This document shows positions 22,539 through 33,397 of a stretch of DNA of 64,000 nucleotides, in pieces. The number at the start of each line of letters is the position of its first letter. Position 1 is the first letter of the stretch. The notes under the pieces are model-generated. The model was not told where the DNA came from. It did not search any database and saw only the letters and a program-made list of their open reading frames with translations. A program made the position numbers and the translations under genes. Origin of the DNA: Serripes groenlandicus (Eukaryota; Mollusca; Bivalvia; Cardiida; Cardiidae); contig JASEVX010000001.1 in NCBI GenBank assembly GCA_031761405.1, forward strand, positions 110,231,643-110,295,642, read 5' to 3'.

Positions 22539-22710
22539 AAGTCATGGAACAAGGATGTGAAGAAGCAAGAAAGTCTTTCTGAAAAATGTTTGAAAAGAAT
22601 CAGAACAACAATGCAAAAGCGTGTGATGAAAAGGCGTGATGAAAAGATGTAAAGAAAAGTGTGATGAAAAGTGTGATGAAAAGCGTAATAAAGATAATCT
22701 AGCCTCATTA

Positions 22711-23596
22711 AAAATGTCGTTTTTAAAATTAACAGACCCGAAGAAGAGGGATTTTATTGTTCAAGAGTTCCTCAAAACTAAACGAAATATTCAGCAAAGT
22801 AATATGATCGAGCGAGTAGATGAACGGGAGATGCAAGGTAACCTCTCAAAGTTCTTTAAACCAATGACATCAAATCAACGGGATTCTTAGTGAGCTTAAA
22901 CCTATAAAACAAGGGAAGAGATTCCAATGGCAGTCCAATCGTTAACGTTTCCTCAGTTTCCAAGTATTCAGATTTTAGAGCAAAAAGATCCTACTACAGT
23001 GACCAGCTTTATTGGTCCCATTGCGGAACAGTACTTAAGAAAGTTTGCATCAAAGGATGATGTTGATAAGACCTATGGGATATATGACAAACATGGCAAC
23101 TTCTTCATTGGTGATCAGCAACTGGCAATCGTTGATGAAAGTTTAGTTATTGGAGATAAAGAATATGAGGGGACACCAGGTCTATGGGAATTATTGATGA
23201 GTAAGAAACCAAATTCTAATATTTACACAGACCAAGACTATGATAAGTATGATGAGATAATACCCTACCAACACATTACACAGGGGTAATAACCCTAATG
23301 CTAACCAACCAAAGGCGAGTAAGAGTTGGAAGTGGAAAAATCTCTTGAACACGATGTGGCATAGCAGACTTCGATCCAAAAAGACGGCTAAAAAAGCGCA
23401 AAACGTCTCATCTACCGGAAAAGGTCTCCCCGACGCAGACGATTTGGTGGCTAGGCTTGCTCTGCTGATGGCAAGCAAGTCAGCGGAAAACATTGGAGTA
23501 AAAGATGATATTTTATTCATTTTGAATCAATTGAAGAGTCAAAACATCATGGACGATGATTTATATAAAAAAAATCTTGTTACTTCATGGATATGA
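22711..23596 (+). pseudogene. Polinton DUF8207-like protein, broken in three pieces
   Basis: Three consecutive frames read as one gene. The first (from the ATG at 22711) has SFLKLTDPKKRDFIVQEFLK and LSKFFKP. The second (22927-23289) has FPSIQILE, TYGIYDKHGNFFIG and GTPGLWELLMSKKP, which is the core I associate with DUF8207. The third (about 23290-23596) has ASKSWKWKNLLN, then LVARLALLMASKSAENIGV and a short C-terminal helix. Frameshifts near 22890 and 23285 separate them. The preceding segment 22540-22710, rich in Lys/Arg codons, may be the tail of the hydrophobic protein or this gene's start. Proteins of this kind are common in invertebrate Polinton-like elements; no function is known to me. 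Confidence 0.7.
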
Positions 23597-23611
23597 AAAC
23601 CGTTATGCCTA

Positions 23612-23939
23612 TGGAGGATCAGGTATCTTTGAGTCTATGGCAGATGTGGTTGCAAGAGTTTTTTCATCCACTGCAGCGAAGACTCTAGGTAATGTTAGTT
23701 CGAATTTGGTTAAAGAAGAAGCAAAGAAGGCTTTACAGACAGGACAGAAGGCGGTCCCCGATGCTGGTACAACTCTCGTTAAAAAGGGGATGACCCAGTT
23801 GCTTACCCCTAAATCGCACGCAATCCTAGCTGAATACGCCAACCCAACACTTAAATCGCACGCAATCCTAGCTAAATACGCCAACCTAGCACCTACACCA
23901 AATCATCAACAACAGGTCAATAACGTTGGATCGGTGTAA
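23612..23939 (+). CDS. Small Polinton protein with GGSGIF start region
   Basis: The frame contains YGGSGIFESMADVVARVFSS, then an Ala/Lys-rich helical stretch (KEEAKKALQTGQKAV), and a proline-poor tail with a short duplicated peptide (LKSHAILAxYANP). It ends at TAA 23937-23939. Small proteins with a GSGIF-type segment followed by Ala/Lys-rich sequence sit in this position in related elements, in my recollection, and may be minor virion proteins. The start is unclear because the frame is open back to 23556 and overlaps the end of the previous gene. This is one of the few genes here without an obvious break. Confidence 0.5.
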
Positions 23940-24054
23940 TAAATAAATGGTTCTGGGGCTAATCAGAACGCTATTGCCATACAATATCTTGTTCGAAGGT
24001 TGAATGGTAGCATGTAAGAATGTAAATGTTGTCATTTCTTAAAATGATTTAAAG

Positions 24055-24476
24055 GAAACAAAACCTATTAAAAAACATGAGTAATCTAGATTTCCAAAGA
24101 GTTTTAAAACTATCCCAAGTACCAGTCTGCGACTATCATTATTAAACATGCGTTGATAAAACTTAATCATGAAGATAAGGTGGGGAGTTGTTCAAAAGGC
24201 TATGTATGACACCGATTCTCTCGCTATTACATGAAGAAGATAGAGAATGAGGTGAATGATTACCTAGTACAGGATGAGGATCTTGATGAGGTAACGATTG
24301 TATATGGTAATACGATTTACCCAAATATTAAGAAAAGCATGACATTCGATGTAAAAAAGATGAAATACGTTAAGCTTAGGAGTTCATCTCAAAGCCATCT
24401 CCACAACTATACCGCTCTTGTTAGTATTTCCAGTGTACAGCGTCGGGGTTGGAATATCCTAAATTTTAACTTGTGA
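24055..24476 (+). other. Unrecognised Polinton reading frames
   Basis: A start at 24077 gives MSNLDFQRVLKLSQV before losing frame. A second frame, 24231-24476, has an acidic N-terminus (IENEVNDYLVQDEDLDEV) and TIYPNIKKSMTFDVKKMKYV. I do not recognise either. They may be pieces of one broken gene between the GSGIF protein and the capsid protein, the interval where a protease or ATPase might be sought. I see no Walker A and no catalytic His/Cys pattern. Confidence 0.35.
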
Positions 24477-24511
24477 AAAAATAAGCTTAAAAAAATCTTG
24501 TTACTATAAAA

Positions 24512-25838
24512 ATGGACATTCTAAATTTTACCGAGACGACACCAATAATACATGAAAGTATTGAAGAATATCAATATCATGAGTAGGAATCTGTTACAGG
24601 AACGAGTCTAAACAACCCTGGGGAGATCAGACTTAACATTGAGACACAAGATTTATTCACTCATCCGAATGAGTCCTATCTCAGTGTTGAGGGTCGACTT
24701 GTAAGATCTGATACAGGAGGTCAATATGATAATCTTGACAACATTACCCTTACAAACAATTCAATTATGTATTTGTTTAGTAATATTAAATATCAGCTTT
24801 CTTCGCAAGAGATTGAATCTATCTTCTCTCCATGACAAGGAACTACCATGTTGGGCTTGTTAAAATACCGCAATGACTTTAGCAAAAGTCAGGGTTTGAA
24901 TCAGTTATGCTGTAAGGATACCAGGGTTAGTGCAAAGTGGGATATTGAGGACTCAGGGTATAATACAGGATATGCAATAAGACAACATTATCTCATCGGA
25001 TCCCCAACACCTAAAGGAACTTTTAGCTTTCGGATCCCCCTAAAACATATCTTCGGTTTCTGTGAAGATTATAGGAAGGTCATTTACGGTCTTAAGCAAA
25101 CGCTAACTCTTGTTAGGAAAGGAAACGATGATGCAATTTTTAAGAGCGTTGCTGATTTAGGAGGAACATGTACTTTACCAGCTAATGGCAACGTAATTCT
25201 TACTAAAGGTTTCTTGGTTTATGCCGAACGTGTTACCAGCTGACAGCGAAAGGTTCCAGCTTTACAAGACAATTGAGTCCAAGGCAACTCTCCCAGTTGC
25301 TTACCGTATGAGACAATATGAGAGTATCTCTCTGCCTCCATCCACAAACTTTACCTGGAGACTGAGTGTAAAGTTTTCACCGGCAAGACCACCTTGGGTT
25401 ATTGTTGCATTTCAAACTAATAAAGATAGTGAGCAAACGACAAATCCAGCTGTTTTTGACAATCTTAATGTGAGGAATATGTATGTCATGTTGAACTCCA
25501 GTTAATACCCAGCTGGTGATTACAATGCTTCATTTCCTAAGCAACAGTTTAGTCGATTGTATGGGGATGCTGTATCCTTCAGATCCAAGTTTTATAACAT
25601 GAATGAATTGGTGAGTAATCCTAACATTACTCCAAGTGATTACAAGGATATATACCCACTCTTTGTGTTCGATGTGAGCAAGCAGAGTGAAAGGTTAAAT
25701 ACCTCTATAACTGACATCCAAGTCAAGACTCAAGTTAATGAAAATGTACCTGCCGCTACACAAGCCTTTGCTGTGGTTATCTCAAACAAGATGCTTTCTT
25801 TCCAATCAGACGGAAATAAGATTAGTGTTATATATTAA
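24512..25838 (+). pseudogene. Probable Polinton major capsid protein (double jelly-roll type), broken
   Basis: About 442 codons from ATG 24512 to TAA 25838, an appropriate size for a Polinton-type major capsid protein. The frame is interrupted by TAG at 24584, TGA at 24833, a +1 shift near 25210, and TAA at 25503. Visible blocks include GTSLNNPGEIRLNIETQDLF, MLGLLKYRNDF, FRIPLKHIFGFCEDY, LYKTIESKATLPVAYR, NMYVMLNSS, SDYKDIYPLFVFDVSKQSER and NKMLSFQSDGNKISV. I recall these blocks from capsid-like proteins of invertebrate Polinton-like/adintovirus-type elements. The jelly-roll fold is inferred, not seen. It would form the icosahedral shell. It lies 60 bp before a SAP-like gene on the same strand. 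Confidence 0.7.
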
Positions 25839-25900
25839 TCGTAATGTTATCGTAACGTCTTTATGAAAAATGAGTTAAAGAAAATCAATTATTATTTAAA

Positions 25901-26233
25901 ATGATAAATAAACTTTCAGAACTAAGGCAGATCCTGAAAGACAACAAAATAGAAGGCTACTGTCGCTGCAACAAGCCTCAATTGATAGAGTTATTAAGAG
26001 GAAGAGATCTTTTACCTAAAGAGGTTGAAAAACCAGTTAAACCTAGAAAAGAAATTGAACCAAGGTTTAAGAGACTAAAGACAATTCGAAACAACCCAAA
26101 GCATGTGACATTAACAGATGTAACATTAAATAAGGAGTATAAATTCCCATCAATCTACAAGGCAGCTTGTTTCATCAACCACTCACCAAGGATCATAAAA
26201 TTTTGGAGTGGTAGGGTTTGGAATACTAAGTAA
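25901..26233 (+). CDS. SAP-like / NUMOD-like DNA-binding protein of the Polinton
   Basis: An intact 110-codon frame. Residues 4-35 (LSELRQILKDNKIEGYCRC, then NKPQLIELL) fit a SAP-type helix-turn-helix. The C-terminal part (VTLTDVTLNKEYKFPSIYKA, then ACFINHSPRIIKFWSGRVWN) resembles the NUMOD1/IPNS-like DNA-binding repeat often attached to homing endonucleases and viral polymerases. The middle is basic (KPRKEIEPRFKRLKTIR). It is probably a sequence-specific DNA-binding protein for the element's own DNA; target and role are unknown. It is intact, unlike its neighbours. Confidence 0.6.
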   Translation: MINKLSELRQILKDNKIEGYCRCNKPQLIELLRGRDLLPKEVEKPVKPRKEIEPRFKRLKTIRNNPKHVTLTDVTLNKEYKFPSIYKAACFINHSPRIIKFWSGRVWNTK

Positions 26234-26343
26234 CTAGTAAAAATTGATGAGGATAAAAGTTAAATCGGAATATGTTATACTAAAGTTTTGTATAACATAT
26301 TTCTTTACGTGAATTCTTTTTATTTAAAAAAAATCTATAATAA

Positions 26344-29300
26344 AATGAATAACAACTCTGTGAAACATTTAAAGGCCATGGCTAAAGAACGTGTCTTAAA
26401 AGGATATTCTGCTTTGCGCAAAGCAGATTTAGTAAATGTGTTAACACCACGTCCAGTGCCAACGACGTCTTTAATGGATGAAAGTATACCAGATATAGGA
26501 GTAGGTACTCTACAGCCCCATGTATCAACTTCTTCGAAAGTAGCTACTCTACAGCCAGATGTGTCAACTTCTTCAAAAGTAAACAATAAGTTAAATAATT
26601 GATATAGTTGGTTAGTTGGTCATGTACCAACTACTCCGAAAGTGATTTCGGATCAATTCAACTCATTCAAGGCAAAGGTTAAAGGTTTGTTTAAGAAGCA
26701 GACACAATTTGTATCTAAGGAAAGTAGGTCGGCTCGCAATACGAGATTAAAGGAAGAAGCGGTTACATTCCAGAAATATTTTTATATGCTGTAAAACCTA
26801 ATGTTGTTAAACTTATTTCCGCGAACCGTATGACGAAAATTAAAGTAATCCTTAACTGTAGGATGGAGAAAGCTAGTATACTAACAGGTGATGTTATTTC
26901 AGAACCTTCATCATTTCACTCTCATATTGAGGTTAATCTAGAAGGAACAGATGCGAGTGATCTATATACCACGATTACTGATAGGATTATGAAAGCACTA
27001 TCAAACTTTCAAAGATAGGGTAGTTATTGGGTCTTTAATGATATCATCAGTTTGGAGCTGCATACAGTCAAGTATCAACCACTACTAGGTAATTCTTATA
27101 TCCCACTTCCCGGAAAGCTTGAATTAAAGACGGCAATCATCAACATGAAAAAAGAGGATGATATGTGCTTCAATTGGAGTGTTGTTAGAGCGTTGAATCC
27201 GGTAGAACGTCATGAGGAGCGTATCTCAAAACTATTAAAACAACAATCGAAATAACTCAACTGGGACAACATCATTTTCCCAGTTGACCTTAAAACCATA
27301 GATAGGTTTGAAAGACAAAATGCAACCATCTCTGTCAATGTCTTTGGTTATGAAAATGGAAACGTCTATCCTCTCAGGATTAGCAAACATGAGCATGAAA
27401 CAGTTATTAACCCTTTTACTTATAGATGGTGCGGAAAAACAACACTACTGTCTCATTAAGAGCATGATCAGATCGTTGTCCATCCAATTGAGTAAGGACG
27501 CACATACAAGACATTACTGTCTCCGGTGCCTTAACTCCTTTATCTCAGAGGATTCTTTAGGTAAGCATAAAGAGTACAGCGACCCAAATGATGCTGTAAA
27601 GATTGAAATGCCGAAGGAAGGATCAACCTTAAATTGTAATCACTTTTTCAAATCGATGAAAATACCCTTTGTAGTATATGCTGACTTTGAGAGCTTTACC
27701 CAAAAAATGGATACGGCCCAGCCCAACCAGGAAAACAGTTACACCAAACGGTATCAAAAGCATACACATAGCGGGTTCTGCTACTACATCAAATGCTTTG
27801 ATGATGATGTTTACAAAAGGATTAACCTCAAGCAAAATCCTGTTATTTACACAAAGCAATCTGAAGATGAGGGTGTATCACAAATCTTTGTTGACAGATT
27901 TGAAACAAATCTGGAACAAAGCATTAAAGGCATCTACAAAAAATGTGGATACGCTAAGATGGTCATTACATCAAAGGAGCAAAAGGCTTTCGAAAAGGCA
28001 ACAGTATGCTGGATATATCAAGGAGATTTGGATAATGATAGGGTAAGAGGTCACTGTCATTTCTCTGGTAAGTATCGAGGAGCTGCTCATAACACTTGCC
28101 ACCTCAAGTACCGGAAACCACGGTTTACCCCCGTTGTATTCCACAACCTGAGTGAGTATGACTCCCACCTATTCATTTAAAATTTATGTAAAACGGAGGG
28201 TAAGATTAATTGCATCCCTAACAACGAAGAGAAGTACATCTCATTCATCAAAGAGTATGTAATTGACAGTTTTACCAACAAGGGAGGAGAAGAAAAGGAG
28301 ATGAAGCATGAGCTGCGGTTTATTGACAGCTTCAAGTGTATGGCTTCTAGTCTAGATAAACTAGTAGGTAACCTTCAGAAAGATCAATTTGTAAACTTGA
28401 AAAGTAAATATGAAAGTGAGCAGTTAAGTTTGCTAACACGTAAGGGTGTCTATCCATATGATTACGTCGATGGTCTTGATAAGTTGACTGAAACACAGTT
28501 ACCTTCAAAGGAAGAGTTATATTCAAAGTTGAGTGGCGATGGCATTTTAGATGAAGACTATGTGCATGTGCAAAAGGTTTGGAAATAGCTTAAATGTAAG
28601 ACGATAAGATATTACAATCTCTATCTTACGTCAGATGTATTGCTTCTGGCAGATGTATTTGAACCCTTCCGTGATGTCTGCTTGACAAACTATAATTTAG
28701 TCCCAGCCTGGTATTATACAGCGCCAGGTTTGACCTGGGACGCCGCGCTAAAACTGACTGAGGTTAAATTAGAACTGTTAAACGATCAAGACATGTTACT
28801 CATGGTTAAAAAGGGAATTAGAGGAGGCGTATCTACAATCATGACACGACACGGTAAAGCAAACAATTCATACATGAATAATAAATACGATCCTTCAAAA
28901 CCTATAAAATATTTAGCCTATCTCGATGTAAATAATCTATACGGCTGGGTTATGAGCAAGCCTCTCCCCACAAGTGGATTTGAGTGGAAGAGTGAAAGCG
29001 AACTTGAGGATTGGAAACAGGAGGCATGCATCCTCGAAGAAGATTTAGAGTATCCTGATGACTTACACAATAAACATAACGATTACCATCTAGCCCCAGA
29101 AAGTCTCATAGTAAACACAATTTTAAAACTTATCCCTAATCTCAAACTAAATACGTATTGCATTACGAAAATCTTAAGCTCTATGAAAGCTTGGGTTTGA
29201 AAATAACAAAGATTCATAGAGGTATAAAGTTCGAAGAGAGCTCCTGGCTTAAAAAAATACATTGATCTCAATACATCCCTTCAAACTAAGGGAAAAAATG

Positions 29301-30112
29301 ACTTTGAAAAAAAAAATCAAGCTCATGAACAACTCCGTCTTCGGAAAGACTATGGAAAATATCACAAACAGGGTTGACATTAAGCTGGTAAATGATGAAG
29401 GCAAGTCTATAAAGCTAGCAACCAAGCCTAACTATAGCCACTGTACCGTATTCGATGAAACCCTAATAGCCATTCATATGAAGAAGACCAAGATTAGGTT
29501 TGACAAGCCGGTTTACCTGGTTATGTCTATTCTTGACCTGAGCAAAACATTTATGAACGATTTTCACTACAACTACATCAACCCTAAATACAATGAGGAC
29601 GCTAAGCTTTTGTTCACCGACACTGATTCTCTCGCATATGAAATTGAAACCAAAGATTTCTACAAGGATATAAATGAGGATGTAAAACAATTATTTGATA
29701 CCAGCAACTTCCTATCTGATCACCCATCTGGTATCAAGTCTGGTGTGAAAAAAAAAGTTGTAGGAATGTTTAAGGATGAAGCTGGTAGAAAAATCATGGA
29801 AGAGTGTGTCGGCCTGCGAGCTAAGCTCTACAGTTACAAGATGTATGAAGGAACCGAGGTGAAAAAATGTAAAGGTGTAAAAAGATCCGTTGTTAAGAGT
29901 AGCATTAGCTTTGATGATTATAAGACTTGCTTGTTTACTAAACGGGAGCAAATGAGAACAATGAATCATTCAATGTAATACGGAGCCATGGGCATGAGAT
30001 GTTAACGGAGGAAATCAATAAGGTCGTCTTGTCAGCGAATGACGACAAGATGGTTATTTTAGAAAACAAGATTCATACGTTAGCTTATGGGCACTATTCA
30101 TTACGGATGTAA
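26344..30112 (+). pseudogene. Protein-primed family-B DNA polymerase of the Polinton, broken
   Basis: About 1250 codons copying the element's DNA. The N-terminus is SAP-like (LKAMAKERVLKGYSALRKAD), then FHSHIEVNLEGTD, then DDMCFNWSVVRALNP. A Cys-His zinc finger follows (HYCLRCLNSFISEDSLGKH, near 27.55 kb). Exonuclease motifs: VVYADFESF (27.67 kb), FHNLSEYDSHLF (28.15 kb) and YYNLYLTSDVLLLADVF (28.63 kb). Between the first two sits an endonuclease VII-like GHCHFSGKYRGAAHN. Polymerase motifs: A, YLDVNNLYG (28.93 kb); B, KLMNNSVFGKTMEN (29.33 kb); C, FTDTDSLAYE (29.62 kb). The end is NDDKMVILENKIHTLAYGHY. Breaks: in-frame stops at 26600, 27016, 27253, 28178 and 28586; frameshifts near 26775, 27400, 29150-29310 and 29960. 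Confidence 0.88.
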
Positions 30113-30231
30113 AAGGCGAAAAAGATAAGGATCACGACGATGGTTCAAGAGGACCTGTAGGACCCCGCAAGAGGTGCAAGAGAGGACTCCCACGACCCCC
30201 CAAGCACCCGCAAGAAAAGAAAACGCATTGT
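30113..30231. other. Short region between polymerase and right Polinton end
   Basis: Purine- and C-rich sequence with CACGACCCCCCAAGCACCCG and AAGAAAAGAAAACGCATTG. It may be the remnant of a basic polymerase tail. No separate gene. Confidence 0.4.
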
Positions 30232-30335
30232 TGGATGAATAGAGATTGAGTCATAAGGTGTTTAACAAGTTAAAGAGGACCAGGAAGATGGTAGGGAAAT
30301 GGAAAATGTCCCAGAACTGGTTACTCTCTACTACT
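30232..30335. repeat. Polinton right terminal inverted repeat
   Basis: The reverse complement begins AGTAGTAGAGAGTAACCAGT, then TCTGGGACATTTTCCATTTC, and continues to CTCTATTCATCCA. It aligns with 13679-13812 with few mismatches, apart from the extra 30 bp on the left. Confidence 0.92.
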
Positions 30336-30552
30336 ACCAACGTTATGGTCTCTGCATAATGTATCGACCCAGATCAGCCTGCGCAGTCCGCACATTCCGT
30401 CTTAAGGGGATAGATGTATAGAGTAATGATTCCCGAAACAAAAATCTACAGGAGGCGAAAAGTGTATATCTGTGTACTGCAGCATACTTAAGCTGATCTG
30501 GGTCGATACATTACGCAGAGTCCACAATGTTGGTTTTCTTGTGGGACGACTC
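30336..30552. mobile_element. MITE family A, right part split by the Polinton
   Basis: It starts with the duplicated ACCAAC, then GTTATGGTCTCTGCATAATG and GACCCAGATCAGCCTGCGCA, and ends TTGGTTTTCTTGTGGGACGA, CTCA. The order of inner motifs is the same as in intact copies. Confidence 0.88.
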
Positions 30553-32570
30553 AAATCAAAAGCAATCTACTCCGACACATCTTGTTAACTGATATGGAAA
30601 ATCTTTGTAAATGAAAGCATGTAACTGAATAGATTTGAAAACATTGTGCCAAAGGGAGATCATTATTAACAATGTTTCCGTTTGCCACAATGTTTTCAAA
30701 AGTCGTCTGCTGTAGGTGCGTCTACATGTAAGAAACGGCTGAACGATGCAAATGTCGCCATGGGAAATCTGGTCTTGTTGCATCTCCATTTCTGAAAAAT
30801 ATAATAGAAGATTTACAAGAAATCAGAGACGTCATAGTCTTAATGTTCAGCTAGAAAACGTTTTAAGATTACAAGAATATGTACATAAGCGACGGTGCTC
30901 AATTTACAAGTCGAACTCACAAGTTATGCTGTTTTTAGCAAGGGGCTCGTTAGAGCCAATTAATATAGTAAGCGAAATTCGAAGACACTCATCATTTTCA
31001 ACTCTATTCAATGATTATACTTTCATTTAAAAAATGTTTTCATATTTTTTAATACCATACATGTTTTAAAAGTCAGCTGCAGATTTATTGTATTTGGGAA
31101 AGAATGAACTGTTTCTTTTGGTTCCTGGAGAAGATGTTTAAAGTCTGTAATTTTGTTTTCTATGACCTCAGATACTAAATACATTATATTGAAACTGCAG
31201 CTTTATATTTTAAATATTTGTTTTCACTATACCAAAACTCAACACCATTGCATCAGCATTTCTAACCTTTGGCACGTAGTATTAAAAACTATAAACATAA
31301 AACAGCATTTCTTAATTTTATTATATATAGGTAAAAATAAACAATTGCTCAACAGCAGTATAATATTTGACAAAAATGTGAATATCATACTTATAGATAG
31401 AAAGCCACACAAAAAGATTCACTACATCTTTAAAACACCTTTACCTGACACAGGCAATATCGGATGCCAGCAGCTGACTTTTGAAAATATTGTTGGAAAA
31501 GAAGATATTGCTCAAAATGTAGTGGAGCAGAATTATTCTATTCTGTTCTACGGAACGAATGTCTACACGGATAATATGTCACAATTTGTACGAGAATTCA
31601 GCGATTTGGGGAAAACGGCTCGAAGAATTTCGATGAAATTCCCCACACTTATAGAACTCAATGTGATCTAGGTCTGGGCATGTTCGTTATATCTGGGGGA
31701 AATCTAGTTTGAGAGATTTTTTAGGTTAAAACCCGAAAAATCTACATTTTCTTTATATATATCGTGTGTAATATGACATGACCGAATACTAGGAAAATGA
31801 CGTCACGCCAGCGGTTTGACATCATAACGTTAGTTCCTTTGACCCCAAAACCCTTAAATTTCGTCTAGAAATATTGTAAACGTTAAGTACATTTTATCGA
31901 AATACGCCTCATTAGTCACTTTATGTGATAAATAGAATATCACATGAGTGTTTATTTATAATTACTTTTAATAAACTCCTTAACTAAGCTGAATACTTGA
32001 GTGTCATCTATTGTTATGTTTTGGATCATGTTAGAATCGAAATAATATATTCAGCATTGTGTGTGATCGGTTGATAGTTCGGATGCAATTCTGCTCCTCT
32101 GAACTCATTCTATCCCGCGAAACCGCCTTTCTAGTAGGTCTTCAGATTTGTTTTGTTATCCTCCGATGTGAAGTTTATCAACGCAGTAGGCCTATAGTAG
32201 ACGTGTGTTTGCTTTACTGAACATACTGCGAGGTCAAAAATCGTAATCGTAATAAAAATACAAATATCCAGGCGTAAATACCAGAATAAGAGAATACACG
32301 AGTTCTTAACGGAAAACGCTATTAGAAAAAGCGTTACACATCATTTTGTCGACTCAATTTCGAGTCGACAACAATGGCGGTTCGTAAATTATATTTTCCA
32401 CGACCCTAGCAACCATCGGAAATGAGAGTATAATTGCGCGATATATATCGTTAATGTTTATTTAATTAAACAATCCAAAAACGAGTGTTAATTTTCTAAA
32501 TGGTGACGTGTTTAAAACAAACAAAACGACAAATTTTAAATAGCCAATATCAAATTATACAATAAAAAGG
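30553..32570. other. Gap, repeats and unassigned sequence
   Basis: It contains a MITE family B fragment at about 30630-30745 (GAAAACATTGTGCCAAAGGG ... AAAGTCGTCTGCTGTAGG) and smaller pieces near 31060 and 31465. A 172-codon plus-strand frame (31153-31671) runs through one of these pieces, which argues against it being a gene. The rest shows nothing I can name. Confidence 0.5.
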
Positions 32571-32571
32571 T

Positions 32572-32703
32572 TATTGCATGATCATGGGAATCTATTGTGT
32601 TGGGACTCGTTCCTCCGACGGAGTTCTGCCCTAGCAAGCTCGGGCAACTCAGCCGAAGGAACTCGTCCAACACAATATTTTCCCATATTGATGCAATAAC
32701 CTA
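32572..32703. repeat. Imperfect palindrome, about 130 bp
   Basis: TTATTGCATGATCATGGGAA, then TATTGTGTTGGGACTCGTTC, mirrors GAACTCGTCCAACACAATAT, then TCCCATATTGATGCAATAA. The loop includes TGCCCTAGCAAGCTCGGGCA. It could fold into a long hairpin and is probably a small foldback MITE. Confidence 0.85.
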
Positions 32704-33397
32704 TAGTATCTAGATGTAAAGCATAACGATATTCTGTCGGAACTGCTCTATGAAAGAGAAATCCATTGGTAGACCAAGCTGTTCGTGAACCTTTTCTCGT
32801 GAGAGAAAACAGACTGACGAAAAAACATCAACATTTGTCGTTTATCGTGGATGCATTTAAGTGTAAAAACACTTATGGACACATATATATATTTCTCATT
32901 ATAGGACAGAGCTCGCTTTAAATTGTATATAAACAATGTTATCTATGAACTGATCATGAGGGAAATCAAAGCGCCGAATGTACTATAGTGGCGATGGTGT
33001 AGAAACTCCTGCAAAGTAACAAGCAGTATCTCGGTGTAGGCCTTGCGGTTTTCAATAAAAGTGCACTCTGGTGCGGGTAAATTTGAGTAAAGCTCCATCA
33101 TTAGATAGTAGAATAATGATAGTTTGCCAGAATGTTTGTCTTGGTGATATTTAAGCTACGTTTTAAATGGGTCCTGATGTGTTAGAATGTTTGTCTTGGT
33201 TTTATGTAAGCTAAATTGTTTTGGGTTATCATGTGTTCATCACTAGGTCGCTAGACCGTATTAAAATAAAATATGCTGTACACTTTAGAAACTACATTTT
33301 CGAATTAAGCATGTTGGAACTCTGTGTCAGAATATTTTTCTCAACTGATGACATCAAGGCTTTGGTTAAAATAGATTATGTCTCTTCCGAAACAGGA
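32704..33397. other. Gap, no gene supported
   Basis: AT-rich sequence with a weak near-duplication around AGAATGTTTGTCTTGGT(G/T)(A/T)TAT at 33127 and 33184. No coding evidence. Confidence 0.4.

Larger units (their letters stand above)
13679..30335. mobile_element. Polinton/Maverick (adintovirus-like) element, decayed
   Basis: The element is about 16.7 kb, in the usual Polinton range of 15-20 kb. Support comes from inverted ends starting AGTAG, a 6-bp target duplication and the gene set: retroviral-type integrase, protein-primed family-B DNA polymerase, probable capsid protein, and smaller genes I recall from invertebrate Polinton-like elements. The integrase and PLA2-like genes point left; the others point right. 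Most of the recognisable genes contain premature stops or frameshifts, so this copy is dead as a virus or transposon. Other repeats have invaded its left third. I do not see an FtsK/HerA packaging ATPase or an adenain-type protease; they may be lost or unrecognisable. Confidence 0.93.

Noticed and set aside
19052..30112. Reassigned stop codon (TAA/TAG read as an amino acid) in the Polinton
   Set aside because: Several in-frame stops are TAA or TAG, but the residues expected at those places differ (Lys, Glu, Ser, Tyr or Gly-like positions), a TGA also occurs, and frameshifts accompany them. Ordinary decay explains it.
31153..31671. 172-codon plus-strand ORF
   Set aside because: It runs through a MITE family B fragment, lacks motifs and has no splice or promoter support.
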